Notes: generated by a model not told the origin, from the sequence alone. A stretch of 64,000 nt of DNA from Halichondria panicea (GCF_963675165.1 NC_087386.1:2165169-2229168), one strand, 5' to 3'. Shown: positions 10,366 to 29,542, counted from the stretch's first letter. Numbers and translations are program-made.

Positions 10366-11463
10366 TTACAACCTTAATTGAGCGTATTGTATGCACTCAG
10401 CGAACGTGACCGGCATGACCATCTGATCACAATTTTTTGGAGTTGTCTCCTTTTTCCCGTCTCTCTTCATCTCCACATACACGCAGGCAATAATCATCAA
10501 AGCAACACAGCTAGTAAACAGAACAGCAGCCAATGTGATGGTAACCAACACAACGATTAGTAAAGAAGTTGGTATCTCTGTTGGTGAGGTAAAATCAGTT
10601 GACATTTGTGGGGTAGTTTGATCATTAGTCATTGAAGAATCAGTTGTGGGTAGATCAGTTGTAGTCAAAGGTGGATCAGTTGTAGTCAAGGGTGGATCAG
10701 TCGATCGCTCACCTCCATTACCTGTGCATGCATATGAGGTAATTAAAGTTTGACATGCACAAAGTCACTTACCAACTATTAACCTCACAATCCTGAGCGT
10801 ATTCTCACTGCTTAGAGTGGATTGGATGGAAATAGTAGAACCGACAGTCAAATTAAGCCCTGCACTTTGGACTAAGTATCTGCATGCATAGTACTGGACT
10901 TGTGTGTTATGAAATCCCCAAAGATTGGCAAAATTCTGAGTTTCTAAGCCAATGCCAAATCCTTGTGTGGGTAGCAGAAAATGTTTGCTTTCATCGAACG
11001 TAAAAGTATCACAGCAAGCTTGACTTGCACAAATGCCTTTTGGCGCAGGAATGGGTATGTTTTTGAGCACTCTTACATTCGTGGAGAACTTGGAATCCAT
11101 TTGTAAAATGAGTAATGTGAAAATGGTATCCTCTTCAGTTCCCGTTTGCTGGTAGCAGTACTGCACACCAAGCACTGTTGCATTACAACTGATAGGTCCA
11201 GGTATGGGGTAGACATAGAGTGAGCGTTGGATGCTTTGCTCCAATGGTTCTATGTTTCCAGCGCTTGCTGGTATATCTGGAAAGTAGGAGACATTGTTGA
11301 CAGGGGAAGAGCATCTCCAATCAATCACTGCCTCACAGGAGAAAGGCAGAGCTACAACTGGAGAAATAGGGTATAAATTAATATATAGGTATATGCATGC
11401 ATGGAATTGCAGCTATAGCTATAGAAATGGCTAACCTGCAATTATAATAAGACAGACTCTCAT
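10366..11463 (-). CDS. Orphan single-pass membrane glycoprotein
   Basis: Three minus-strand exons (11463-11436, 11357-10773, 10721-10366) join in phase to give 322 residues. A signal peptide (MRVCLIIIAVVALPFSCEA) is split by the first intron. The ectodomain of about 195 residues has several Asn-X-Ser/Thr sites (NVS, NAT, NLT) and scattered cysteines including CASQACC. A Thr/Asp/Pro stalk follows, with repeats of TTTDPPL, then one membrane segment (LLIVVLVTITLAAVLFTSC) and a short basic cytoplasmic tail of about 35 residues. No known domain is recognised. The start lies 182 bp from the divergent ANAPC2 start, so the two probably share a promoter. Splice signals are GTTAGC/CTCCAG and GTAAGT/GCACAG. 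It could be a cell-surface receptor or adhesion protein; this is inference. Confidence 0.8.
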
Positions 11464-11644
11464 TTTAGCAACACAGAGGACTTAAGAGGAATGTAATTAA
11501 ACTGCTGAAAAGAAACTTATTTCCACAGTTATATAGAGCTTGCCACTAAATCTACTGCTCATGCGCAGTGATAATTTTATTATGGTCTTCATAATTATGC
11601 TACATGTGAAACGACCATTACCTAAAACTTGTACCAGTAGGGAG

Positions 11645-12362
11645 ATGGAGATATCTCGCACTCATCAAGTGCTCAGTGCAGTATGCAGTCAGCCTACAAG
11701 CAATGAGACAGTGATAGAGCTACTGCAAGGTATGTGTAGTCTTATAAAAGCTGCCACTCATTCACATAAGCACTGTCATAACTATTACAGAGCATTTTAG
11801 AATCAGACTCTGCAGTGAGGTACTCCCATCAGTGTGGAAGAAAATAGCAGATCATAAGGTAAGTATTGACTACACGCATCCACTCATAAAATACGAACAT
11901 TTGCATCTGTTAATAATTAATAATTTATTAAGAGACTAGCATTTTAATATGATAATGTATTAATCATTGTCTTTTTATAATACAATTATTAGTTGTAGTA
12001 TTTGATCCATTGTCCGTTCTCCCTAGTCCAGCCATGAACTATACGAGAGCGGCAACCAGGCAATCATAATTATATTGACCGTACAGATATATGTACCTAT
12101 CAATGAATCATGTAATGATTATACATATCAAAGCTCTAACTGCCACAGGAGCCTGAGAGTTGTGTGGAGCAGTTCCATTGTGCACTGTGTGAGCTGCAGA
12201 CTGCCTGGGATGAGTTGTTAGCCACTACACCTGGAGTGAGGGAGGCCCACTCAGAGCAGAGAGCAAGGTAGGGCTGTCATGCATGCAGCACGGTTGACTG
12301 GGTTGACTGGGATTAGCCGTGCCATTATATTCAAGCAGGAATAACTCTAACTTGTCCATAAA

Positions 12363-12396
<34 letters not shown>

Positions 12397-13663
12397 ATAT
12401 AATAGACCAGCTCTAGTCTAATAGTTAGTTTAGTGGAATAATATAATATGTACACAGTGGTATTAGTAGTCCTGTATCTATACCTCATCGTTCTACAGTC
12501 TGATGAGAGTACTGCACACTTCCCTGGCCATCACTCACCCTCCCTCCCTGCACACAGCTGTAGTCAACGTCTGTCAGCATTCTATCAGGACATGGAACAA
12601 GAGATGCAATGATGGTACACACACACACACGCACGCACGCACGCACACACACACACACACACACACACAATTCTTTGCTTTTAATTTGTACAATGTCATA
12701 ATCGGTGTACTTATGTTAATACTTATTAACATAAATACACCAATTATGACATTGAAATCTCCACAGCCGATGTTTCCATGGATACAGACAGCCCTGATGA
12801 TTTCTGGTCCCAGTTCACACTCCTAGTGTCAGTGATGAGGGCGTTGGGAGTCGTGTCATTCTTCATGGAGCATTCCGTGGGGAGTGTGGTTAGGAAAGAG
12901 GTGGGTGGAGAAAGTCAAATTTATTTTGATTTTACGAGTTAATGTTTCCAAGTATGTTTTGAGTCGGTTCCTCGTCGTTGGAATATCTGATTGTGGCTTC
13001 AAGGAATCAGGGGAATTGATAGACTTTCTACCCCTTTTCCTGTAAATGCTAGAGTATTATGCTCTCATGACTGTAGTATAATACAGTTGTCATGTTGGTG
13101 CACTGTGTGTTATGAATATTGTATGGTTTGACTGCCCCCCCTCAGGTGGTGGGTGTGGTTAAGGAGGAGTGTTCGGGGGAGTTTGAGAGCCCACTGATAG
13201 AGGAACTAGTCACTTCAGTGCAGGAGAGGATCACTAACTGGGTCGCTCAGATCTATGGTGAGGGGGAGGGTGGGTTGTGATTGTGGATAGTAGATTTGAG
13301 TGATTAAGTGCCTATAGTAACGTTTTAGTAGCTTCCATTTTGGGACCAACAGAACTAAAGTTATGGCTGTTCAAAGATGCGCTATAGGTCCGCTTTATTC
13401 TAGAATTAGGCTCTGTAACTAGAGTTTTGAGGGTCCAAATTCAACAATTTTCTGAGAATGAGCCTGTTTAAATGTAGGTTTGTAAATACTGTATGACTAT
13501 GAAAATGGCTAGTGGCTGATAGAGTGTGTGCTTGTGTTCTCCTGCAGGAGGGGAAGAGGACAAGACGTACTGGATGCCTCACGTTGAGTACCTCACCTAC
13601 AAGAGTTTCGGAGAACTGAGGTACAAACAAGTAGCTGTGCGTATGCGTGTGTGTGCGTGTGCG

Positions 13664-13725
<62 letters not shown>

Positions 13726-16700
13726 TGCATGTGTGCGCGTGTGGTGCGTGCGTGCATGTGTGCGTGTGTGTACTATACTGGACTGTACGGAGTCATGAGT
13801 GTTTCAATTTGTTCTTTTCTCCAGGATCAGTGAACTGTTTGACATTCTAGTGGACTTTCCAGACTCTGAGGCTGCACTACACGACCTCAGGGCATGTCTG
13901 GGCAAAGTCAACCTCAGGACCAACCTCATAGCCAGCCTCAAGACAGCGTTTGAGCAACGGCTACTGCACCCTGGAGTTGACACTGCTGACATCATCACTC
14001 AGTATGTGTCCGCTATCAAGGTACTTGCACATTAATTCTTATGTTAATTATCAATAATATCTCAACGGTCATTTTGGTACCCTAAATTAGATGCTTATTA
14101 TTGGAATCATCATTAGAAAGAGCTACAGAAAATATTTTGTAAGTCAGCTAGTTAGGAACATCAGAAAGCCTTAATTTTTATGGCATATCAATCATACTTT
14201 TGCCTAACGTATGTACTCTGGCCCTTTGTACTCTGACCTCTCAGGGTCTGCGTATCCTAGACCCGAGTGGTGTGGTGTTGGAGCAGGTGTGTGACCCAGT
14301 GAGGAGGTATCTGCGTACGAGGGAGAACACTGTACGCACCATCGTGGCTAGTCTCATTGACGACAGTGAGATTGCCGATGTAAGATTGACTCATTTGTCA
14401 CACACACACAACCACAATTTTTGTACGTAACGACCTATTAGCTTGTACTTGGTACATTATAGGCTCCATTGAGGGCTCACATCGTAATAATTATTGCTGT
14501 ATGTATTTAATATTGCATTTTTAAGATGTGTGTATATATAGGAGGTCACTAAATGTGTGGTATCTGTTGTACGTGTAGTTTCACTGTTGTATGGCTTTTG
14601 TAGACACATACCCTCCAAACTCTACATATGGCTTTCATTGTATTGTTGTCATGGAGGACTTGATTACTTTGTTTAACCCCTCAGGAGCTGGTGGTGGGTG
14701 AGCCGGTACTGGTGGACCTGAACGAGGAGAGTGACGGGGAAGAGGGAGACTACGAGTCATGGCAACCTGATCCCATTGATGCTGACCCCAGTACGGCACG
14801 CCATACTAATACTGTGTATTTAGTACATTGTCCATCCATCAGACAGTGTGGCACGCCAGACTAGTGTACTAGCTAATACTGCGTATTTAGTACATAGTAT
14901 ACCCATCAGACAGACCACTAGTGTGGCACGCCAGACTAGTGTCTACATTATAATCAGTATGCATAGGACTAATTTCAATTAATATACTGTCCATGCATTC
15001 TCTGTACTATGCATTCAGTAAAGCTTACTATTCTATGATATATATTCTGTATAGCTAAGACCTCAAGAAGCAGGCAGACTTCAGACATTATCAGGTGAGT
15101 ATATCATTAATGTGCTAGCTCAGACATTGTACCCCCCCCCCCCTTTAGTTTGCTGGTGAACATCTACGGGAGTCGTGAGATGTTTGTTAACGAGTATCGT
15201 AACCTCCTAGCAGACAGGCTCCTGCAGAACACCGGCTACAACACATCTAGAGAGGTGAGTGCATGGTGATGCATGGTGATGCATGGGGATGTGGACCAGA
15301 CTTTTCAAGTTGTGTTCTATTTTCATTCCTCAATTGCAATTCAACATACTTTGCCTTGTTTATAATCAAACATGTGGTGAGCTAGGCCTAATAAGAGGTG
15401 GTTGGTACCGATAATATGATCTGCTGTGTCTATAGGCGAGGGCTCACGCTATAATGTTGGTAACCTTAAAAGCTTAAGCTAGATGTATCATAAAAATCCT
15501 TCTCGTACATCCTTCCCGTACATACAATTGGATTTCAATCTGGTGCTTGCATGCTTGTACATGTGTACTTTTCTTGTTCTTTGTTTCCACTGATCCGTAC
15601 TGTACATATGTTAGGTACGCAATCTAGAGTTGCTGAAGCTGCGCTTTGGAGAGTCTAACCTCCACTTCTGTGAGGTGATGGTCAAGGACATTGCAGACTC
15701 TAAGAGGATCAATGCGTACGTCCACACAAAGTTACAAAAAGAAAAAGAAGGGGTGAGGGGTGAGGGGTGAGAAAATGGTGTGTGGCTAATCACTAATGCA
15801 TTGTAGAGTGTGTGCCTCAGCTCTGTTGATTAACGTCTTTTTTCTCTCTGCTATAGCAAGAAGCTGAAGCTGTCAGTGGTTCTGAGTTCAATGCTTTCAT
15901 CCTCTCCCATGTGTTCTGGCCCACTTTCAGAGAGGAAAAGCTCAAAATTCCTGACTTTGCACAAAAGTAATGAGGTGTATGAAAAACTCATAGATAACGT
16001 TAGCTCACAGCCAAGCCCAATTAGCTCAGTCGGTAGAGCATCAGACTCTTAATCTGAGGGTCGTGGGTTCGAGCCCCACATTGGGTGAATTTTTTTGCAC
16101 TTTAAATAGGCAACTGTCCATCATGTGAACATCTTTTTCCATATCAAACATTTTGGAAACTTAGAACGATTTGAACGATGTGTGTACTGTTATCAAAAAT
16201 TCACAGATAATGTTATATTAATCTGTCAGGCAAGCCCAATTAGCTCAGTCGGTAGAGCATCAGACTCTTAATCTGAGGGTCGTGGGTTCGAGCCCCACAT
16301 TGGGTGAATTTTTTTTGCACTTTAAACAGGCAACAAAATGTTTTGATACTGGCGAAGATGTAATACATGAACGTAACATATTTTCCATTATTAATAAATC
16401 CGAGTACTGTAGTCTGTTACCGTATTACTAGAATATTTTGCGGGTGTAAAACCTTTGCGAATGAGTCAAATCAGCAGAACATTTGACCCTTTGCGATCTA
16501 ACTATTGCGTTCTGGCAAGGATCGTGTGTATTTACTAGTAATAATTTAGGTTTTGCGGATTTTATTGTTGCGAATTGAACAACCATCGCAAATGTTTGAT
16601 GCTCGCAAAACATTCTAGTAATACAGTATCTAAAATTCCACAGATGATGTTTATTGTAAGGTGTCAGGCAAGCCCAATTAGCTCAGTCGGTAGAGCATCA

Positions 16701-18679
16701 GACTCTTAATCTGAGGGTCGTGGGTTCGAGCCCCACATTGGGTGAATTTTTTTTATTTATTTTATCGTAGAACTGCGCTCATGCAGCAGTTATGGGGTAA
16801 ATAACAGAGCTCTATACGCGAATATGCCTATAATGCAGTCATTTTTGGGCCCCACCACCCAGCTCTTGATGTCTCTGTGACAGCTAGAAAGTGAGCGAAC
16901 TAGGCAAGCAGGCGACCCCCTAACTAGATCTATCATGCTATATTATCAGTTACGTACAGTTAAATATACAACATTTGTAACCATAATTGACCAGGAACAA
17001 GAACAAAAAGGGTAAATCCACCTCGTCTAAGTCTCCATTCTCTCAGCATGATTAGACATTGTAACAGCTTGCCCAAAGAGTCCTTCCAGATGTATCTCCA
17101 GTTATATAAACTATAGCTCATAGATAAACAAAGTTAGCTGAATCAATTCTAAAATTTTATCACATAATTGGAAAGCGCTTCAATTCGAGTATAAAAAACC
17201 TGCAGTTGAGCACGCGCTTACAATAAAGATACGCTAAGCAACACTAATTAATAATCCAGTAGTAAATGCTTTTATGTTTTTCTGAGAAATGATGTGTTTC
17301 TAGTGATCCAACATTTTGTCGGGGCTAGGATAATTTTTCGGCCTTGGTATTAAGAGGAGCACATGACATCTGGTATTACTATTTTCATAATGTGCATGTA
17401 GATGTACATAATGGCTTATATCCAGTGAATGATTGAAGTGTGAATGTATGCAGGCAGCTGGAGAAGTACTGTGAGCTGTACAAAGGCCTCAAGGGCATGA
17501 GAACATTGGAGTGGAAATCACACCTTGGTCTTGTCGACGTAAGAATTAATGTATGTTAAAAAAATCATTAAATTTTTGTATTTGCAGGTTGAGCTTCAGC
17601 TAGAAGACAGGGAGCTATCCTTGTGTGTATCTCCTTTCAGGGCATCTATTATCTACAGATTTGGAGAAAAAAGTGAGTGAGAAGTTTATGTCCTACACAG
17701 AGAGAAAACAAAAAATTCACCCAATGTGGGGCTCGAACCCACGACCCTCAGATTAAGAGTCTGATGCTCTACCGACTGAGCTAATTGGGCTCGCTTGGTA
17801 CCGTAATTATTAACATTATTTATGAGTGTATCGTTTTTTTCTCTCCCAGGCAAATGGACAGTTGATGCTCTTAGCATTGTCCTAGAGGCCCAGCCAAGTG
17901 CTGTAAGGAGACATCTCGGCTTCTGGGTGAGCCAAGGAGTGCTTAGGGAGAAGCCAACTGACACGTTCATTGTCATAGAGCGGCAGCAAAAAGGAACAGC
18001 TACAAGCAGTCGAGGTATGCAACATCTGTTTTTGTTGTTTTAGTAATAAATACGCACATTGTAGATATGGAAGATGATGATGAGTCAGCAACAGTGTCGG
18101 CTGAGGACCAGAGGGAGAACGAGTTCCAGGTACGGGTGGTGGTATATATACCCCCACATTCTACCCTCTTACCTCTATCTATACGTACTACCCCCGGCCC
18201 CGCACACACAGGTGTACTGGGCATACATTGTGGGCATGCTTAAGAGTCTTGGGAAAATGAACATTGACAAGATCCACTCTACTCTGAGGATGTTTGCCAT
18301 GCAGGGAGACGGTAGTCAAGAGTGCTCACAGGTAACAACCATTACAGCAACTAGTTCTTGTATCTAACCTAGCCGGCCTATTTCCCTACTGCACAATGTA
18401 ATCTCCCTTAGTGTAGTGATATAGCAAGTAGAGATTAGTATGTGTACACTGTATCATGTGAGTGTGCTGTGCGTATTCATGCACTCCTGGCATGCATGAT
18501 AGAATTTATTATGTTTCGGGGCATAGCCGCAGGATGCATACGATAAAACTGTTCGTTAGCTATTCATTAGCATACGTGACGTGTTATTTTTGTTACAGAC
18601 CCAGTTAAAGGTGTTCCTTGATCGCAAGGTGAAGGATCAGGAACTGTGTATGTCTGCTGGACTGTACCATCTACCATGA
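11645..18679 (+). CDS. ANAPC2: Anaphase-promoting complex subunit 2 (cullin-like)
   Basis: ANAPC2 is the cullin-type scaffold of the APC/C ubiquitin ligase that drives mitotic exit. Twenty exons can be joined in phase: 11645-11729, 11791-11858, 12149-12267, 12499-12614, 12767-12900, 13146-13257, 13548-13620, 13825-14020, 14245-14379, 14685-14790, 15055-15094, 15149-15254, 15615-15752, 15857-15966, 17454-17538, 17588-17672, 17850-18014, 18065-18129, 18212-18331, 18599-18679. The product is about 712 residues, shorter than the roughly 820 of vertebrates, mainly at the N-terminus. Typical stretches are LRILDPSGVVLEQVCDPVRR, ISLLVNIYGSREMFVNEYR, LLKLRFGESNLHFCEVMVKD and the C-terminal winged-helix part ending SAGLYHLP. 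The start and exon 4 are the least certain parts. Two introns hold tRNA genes; AATAAA follows at 18839. Confidence 0.93.
12616..12670. repeat. CA microsatellite in ANAPC2 intron
   Basis: A (CA)n run interrupted by CACG units lies just after the exon-4 donor. It produces spurious Cys/Val and His/Thr open frames on both strands. Confidence 0.9.
12691..12754. repeat. Near-perfect 31-bp inverted repeat (hairpin)
   Basis: Arm 12691-12721 and arm 12724-12754 are reverse complements with two mismatches and a 2-base loop. The hairpin ends 12 bases before the first base of ANAPC2 exon 5. It could be a tiny inverted-repeat transposon relic or a structured intron element. Confidence 0.9.
13640..13775. 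repeat. TG microsatellite in ANAPC2 intron
   Basis: A (TG)n tract with GCG interruptions lies between exons 7 and 8. All Cys/Val open frames here come from the repeat. Confidence 0.95.
14795..14945. repeat. Two diverged tandem copies in ANAPC2 intron
   Basis: A unit of about 75 bp containing TATTTAGTACAT...CATCAGACAG and GTGTGGCACGCCAGACTAGT occurs about twice in tandem. No coding content. Confidence 0.7.
16015..16087 (+). tRNA. tRNA-Lys (anticodon CTT), copy 1
   Basis: The 73-base gene folds as a standard cloverleaf: acceptor stem GCCCAAT with ATTGGGT (first pair G-T), D-arm TAGCTCAGTCGGTAGAGCA, anticodon arm CAGACTCTTAATCTG with CTT at the anticodon, T-arm with GGTTCGAGCC, discriminator G. 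A T-run for RNA polymerase III termination follows at once. It lies in the ANAPC2 intron 15967-17453, same strand. The A and B boxes look intact. Confidence 0.97.
16234..16306 (+). tRNA. tRNA-Lys (anticodon CTT), copy 2
   Basis: Identical in sequence to copy 1 as far as I can read, with the same T-run and the same downstream GCACTTTAAA flank. The unit, not only the tRNA, was therefore duplicated. Same intron and strand. Confidence 0.97.
16420..16626. mobile_element. Tc1/mariner-type MITE, family A, copy 2
   Basis: A 207-bp element flanked by TA on both sides. The left end CCGTATTACTAGAATATTTT and the right end (complement CTGTATTACTAGAATGTTTT) form terminal inverted repeats of about 25 bp. 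No coding capacity. It sits between tRNA copies 2 and 3 and is related to 2811-3003. The minus-strand open frame 16428-16613 is spurious. Confidence 0.85.
16672..16744 (+). tRNA. tRNA-Lys (anticodon CTT), copy 3
   Basis: Same 73-base sequence as copies 1 and 2, again preceded by GTCAGGCAA like copy 2 and followed by a T-run. It is the last of three forward copies in this intron. Confidence 0.97.
17718..17790 (-). tRNA. tRNA-Lys (anticodon CTT), copy 4, antisense
   Basis: Same sequence on the minus strand, in the next-but-one ANAPC2 intron (17673-17849). A T-run lies downstream in its own direction. It is transcribed against ANAPC2. Confidence 0.97.
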
Positions 18680-19195
18680 CAGACTGACTACTACCACTCA
18701 TTGAACATCATTGTTATTTACATTGTGTTGTGTGTGTATGATTGTTCCTGCTGCTCTCGTGACAATTCACTTCATTTTTCTCCTACGTAATGTACTCTGA
18801 AATAATTATGCAATTTCGATCGTTATCTATAACTGAGAAATAAAATGACTAGTACATGTACTGTTAAATTGTCGCAGCATGTTCATGAATGGTAGCCACT
18901 CGTAACTACTGAGTGTTAGCATCTGTCATCACAAGCTTGAGGCTCTTTGAAAACCCTCTTGATTACTGTACTTAAACACCATTGCACAGCTGTATACTGT
19001 AGTTATGTCGAGATCCCCTGTCAAACCTTCAATATAATTATTATACATGTAGGTCAATTAAAAATAGTAGCAAAAGTGCACAATTGATGCTAAAGCTACT
19101 GTACACAACTGTACACGGACAAAAACACAATCCACTGTTTTAAAACAAGGACACAAAATCTGCACAGTTTTTACAGAAACAGTTTGAGACAGTCT
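18680..19195. other. Convergent 3' region of ANAPC2 and SMIM30-like gene
   Basis: No further gene seen. AATAAA at 18839-18844 is a likely polyadenylation signal for ANAPC2. The remainder is presumably 3' untranslated sequence of the minus-strand gene. Confidence 0.5.
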
Positions 19196-19381
19196 CTAGC
19201 TTGTTGCCCTTCGTCGTGCGATGAATCCAAGTAATGCACACACTCCAACCACTCCGAGCGCTATGAACAAGACTATTGCCAAACCATCTCCAACTCCAAA
19301 GTAGTAGGCAGCCACACTAGGGGGCTGGGCCAAGAAGACCACAAAGGCAACCAAGAGGGCAAGAAGTTGAGATACCTCCAT
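19196..19381 (-). CDS. SMIM30-like small membrane protein
   Basis: The 61-residue frame has a hydrophobic start (MEVSQLLALLVAFVVFLAQP, probably a signal peptide), a short AYYFGVGDG linker, one membrane segment and a basic end (ARRRATS). The part from GDG through GVCALLGFIARRR closely resembles my recollection of vertebrate small integral membrane protein 30 (about 59 residues; GDAIALL...GICACLG..ARKR). Length, layout and the GD/CA-LG/AR-R positions all agree. An acceptor-like site lies just before the ATG, and GTAAGT at about 19728 suggests a 5' untranslated exon. The promoter region is shared with DNAAF5. No other open frame here looks like a gene. Confidence 0.75.
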   Translation of the reverse strand: MEVSQLLALLVAFVVFLAQPPSVAAYYFGVGDGLAIVLFIALGVVGVCALLGFIARRRATS

Positions 19382-19454
19382 TGTCTGTGTGTGTGTGTGA
19401 GGGGGGAGGTAGTGAGGATAGTGTTACATCTACATCTACATCAAAGTTGATATA

Positions 19455-19585
19455 CCGTATAGCAGGTAATTTTCGTGGGGCAAAATATTCTTGGTTTTCG
19501 TGGTTTTAACACTGGACCCACCACGAATGGCTAAATATTGCTGTACCACGAATATTTTGACCCCCAAAAATTACCTGCTATACAG
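19455..19585. mobile_element. Palindromic MITE, TA-flanked
   Basis: A 131-bp element with TA on each side. The left end CCGTATAGCAGGTAATTTTC and the right end (complement CTGTATAGCAGGTAATTTTT) are inverted repeats, with further complementarity inward (CAAAATATTC and CCACGAA pieces). It lies between the SMIM30-like CDS and DNAAF5, probably in a 5' intron of the former. Confidence 0.85.
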
Positions 19586-20021
19586 TATTAGGATTGCAAC
19601 AGCACTATCTGCAAAAATACGAAGTTAAGGTTTTAGAAAGCTAGTTGATCAAAAAGTAGGCGTTGCCCTAATAAAGATCATTGAAAATCAGCTATTTCAG
19701 GGATATTTTACATGCAACAACTTACTGAGAGTTCTTTCTATGTAGTCTGAGTTTAAACAGGTCAACAGCAGTTGCTTTTGAGCTTCCAGAGAGAGGAGAA
19801 CTTGAAGACGGCTTCAGTTATTGTGGTATAAAAAAAGCAGTCACATGCTTGATGCACGAGACAACAAGGGGGAGTTCCCCTTCTCTTTCTTTGTTTTTGT
19901 TGCCTCCACCGTAGTGACTCCACGTGGCCCGATAAGGGGGCGGGTCTGCAAGCATCGCTGATCAACCTCCTCTTCTGTCTTCTGTCTCCTGTCTCCATGC
20001 CATGCAAACTACTTCCAAGCC

Positions 20022-28325
<8,304 letters not shown>

Positions 28326-28650
28326 ACTATATGATGTAGGACTACATTTTATCACTGCTATAATTATATGATATATATTTATTATGACTGCGTATTATAA
28401 TATGTAAATTAATTTATAAACACTATCAGGTATTACCGGACACGAGTGTCAATGTGGTGGGGATGTCTCGCAATGCAACACATTTGGATTTTCAGGCATG
28501 CATCTTCAATGAATGTGATATAATTATGTTTTATGAACACAGAAATATTTAAGATGTCACTCTTGCAAGATGCCATAGATTTTTATGCCTCGGTGCGCAT
28601 GCGCAAGCGAGGTATATGGTACTAAACACAGAATTGATGAAAACATAACA
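28326..28650. other. Convergent 3' region, no gene
   Basis: Lies between the stops of DNAAF5 (+) and the small membrane protein gene (-). AT-rich; it contains a CCTCGGTGCGCATGCGCAAG palindromic stretch near 28590 but no reading frame of note. Confidence 0.5.
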
Positions 28651-29542
28651 TTATGGTTTATCATAAACAGTTTCTTCCTCGTCCTGGTCGTCATGGTACT
28701 CGTCCTCTGCCACCCGCTCCAAATCTCCTCCAGCACTATTCTTCACACGAGTGTACCTGCACACACATAATTAGCAGCTGCCGTGAAAACACATTATGAC
28801 TGGAGAGTGTATATACAGCAATTAATCCCGTATCACATCTGGTCCAGGATTAATAGCACTCATAACAAACACTGGCAAGCTTAATAGCACTCGGGTACGC
28901 CTCGTGCAATTAGTAGCCTTGCCATTGCTTGTTACTCGTGCTATTAATCCCATATTGCACTCTTAACCATACTATTAATTATTAAGTATGGACAGGTTCA
29001 GTACACGCAGGGCAGGTCATGAGAAGCCTCTCCCTCCCCGGCCCCTAACCACCATACCTACTGACCTCATTCTAGTCCCCTTTTTTCTTGCTGAGCGACA
29101 GTATCGGTAGAGCAGGAACCCAGCTGCCAACACCAGAATCACGGCAACCTACACAGAGGAGTGGAGGGATGATGTCATAATATTATACATAGCTCCTAAC
29201 ACAGTACTATACTACACACTATTTAAATATAAACTTCGAATTTGAATAGTCATCTATTGTGCAGAAATTCTGTATGATATGCACTTGATTTAGCTAGCCG
29301 TATATTGCTACTATTCATTGTCTGAGCTTGTGAGACTAGCACACACAACATAATATAAAATAATGGCTTACAACTATCAACAGGCTCTTGAGACTGAGGA
29401 GGGTGGTGTCATCTCCAGATGATGCCGGTAATTTCCCCTCTGTCACTGGCGCTTTGCCCTTCTCTTGATCTTCTGACCACCCACCAGGCACACTTGAGAG
29501 ACAGAGCACTAGACAACAGAGGAGGTAGCGAGTGTACTCCAT
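28651..29542 (-). CDS. Small type I membrane protein, FAM174-like
   Basis: Three exons (29542-29372, 29148-29066, 28756-28651) give 119 residues. There is a signal peptide (MEYTRYLLCCLVLCLSSVPG), a short charged luminal part, one membrane segment (LIVVAVILVLAAGFLLYRY), a basic stop-transfer (RSARKKGTRMR) and an acidic tail ending EEETVYDKP. The layout and the acidic tail after an R-Y-x-x-V motif are reminiscent of the FAM174 family (tail with DDEDDDTT and a final FD). The similarity is weak and the call tentative. The start is 171 bp from the divergent GRPEL1 start. Confidence 0.7.
28847..28950. repeat. Inverted repeat (33-bp arms) in an intron
   Basis: Arm 28847-28879 (GGATTAATAGCACT...) is reverse-complementary to 28918-28950 (...AGTGC-type end CTATTAATCC) with several mismatches. 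The spacer carries a TACGCCTCGTGC motif also seen at about 3840 and 28585. It lies in the intron between exons 2 and 3 of the small membrane protein gene. Confidence 0.7.

Noticed and set aside
12538-12614. Alternative ANAPC2 exon 4 starting at the internal CACACAG
   Set aside because: That frame reads protein-like (QRLSAFYQDMEQEM) but meets TGA before the donor. The longer exon from 12499 keeps phase on both sides.
15615-15715. Shorter ANAPC2 exon 13 ending at GTACGT (15716)
   Set aside because: It would put the next exon out of the conserved frame (EFNAFILSHVFWPTF). The donor GTGAGG at 15753 keeps it.
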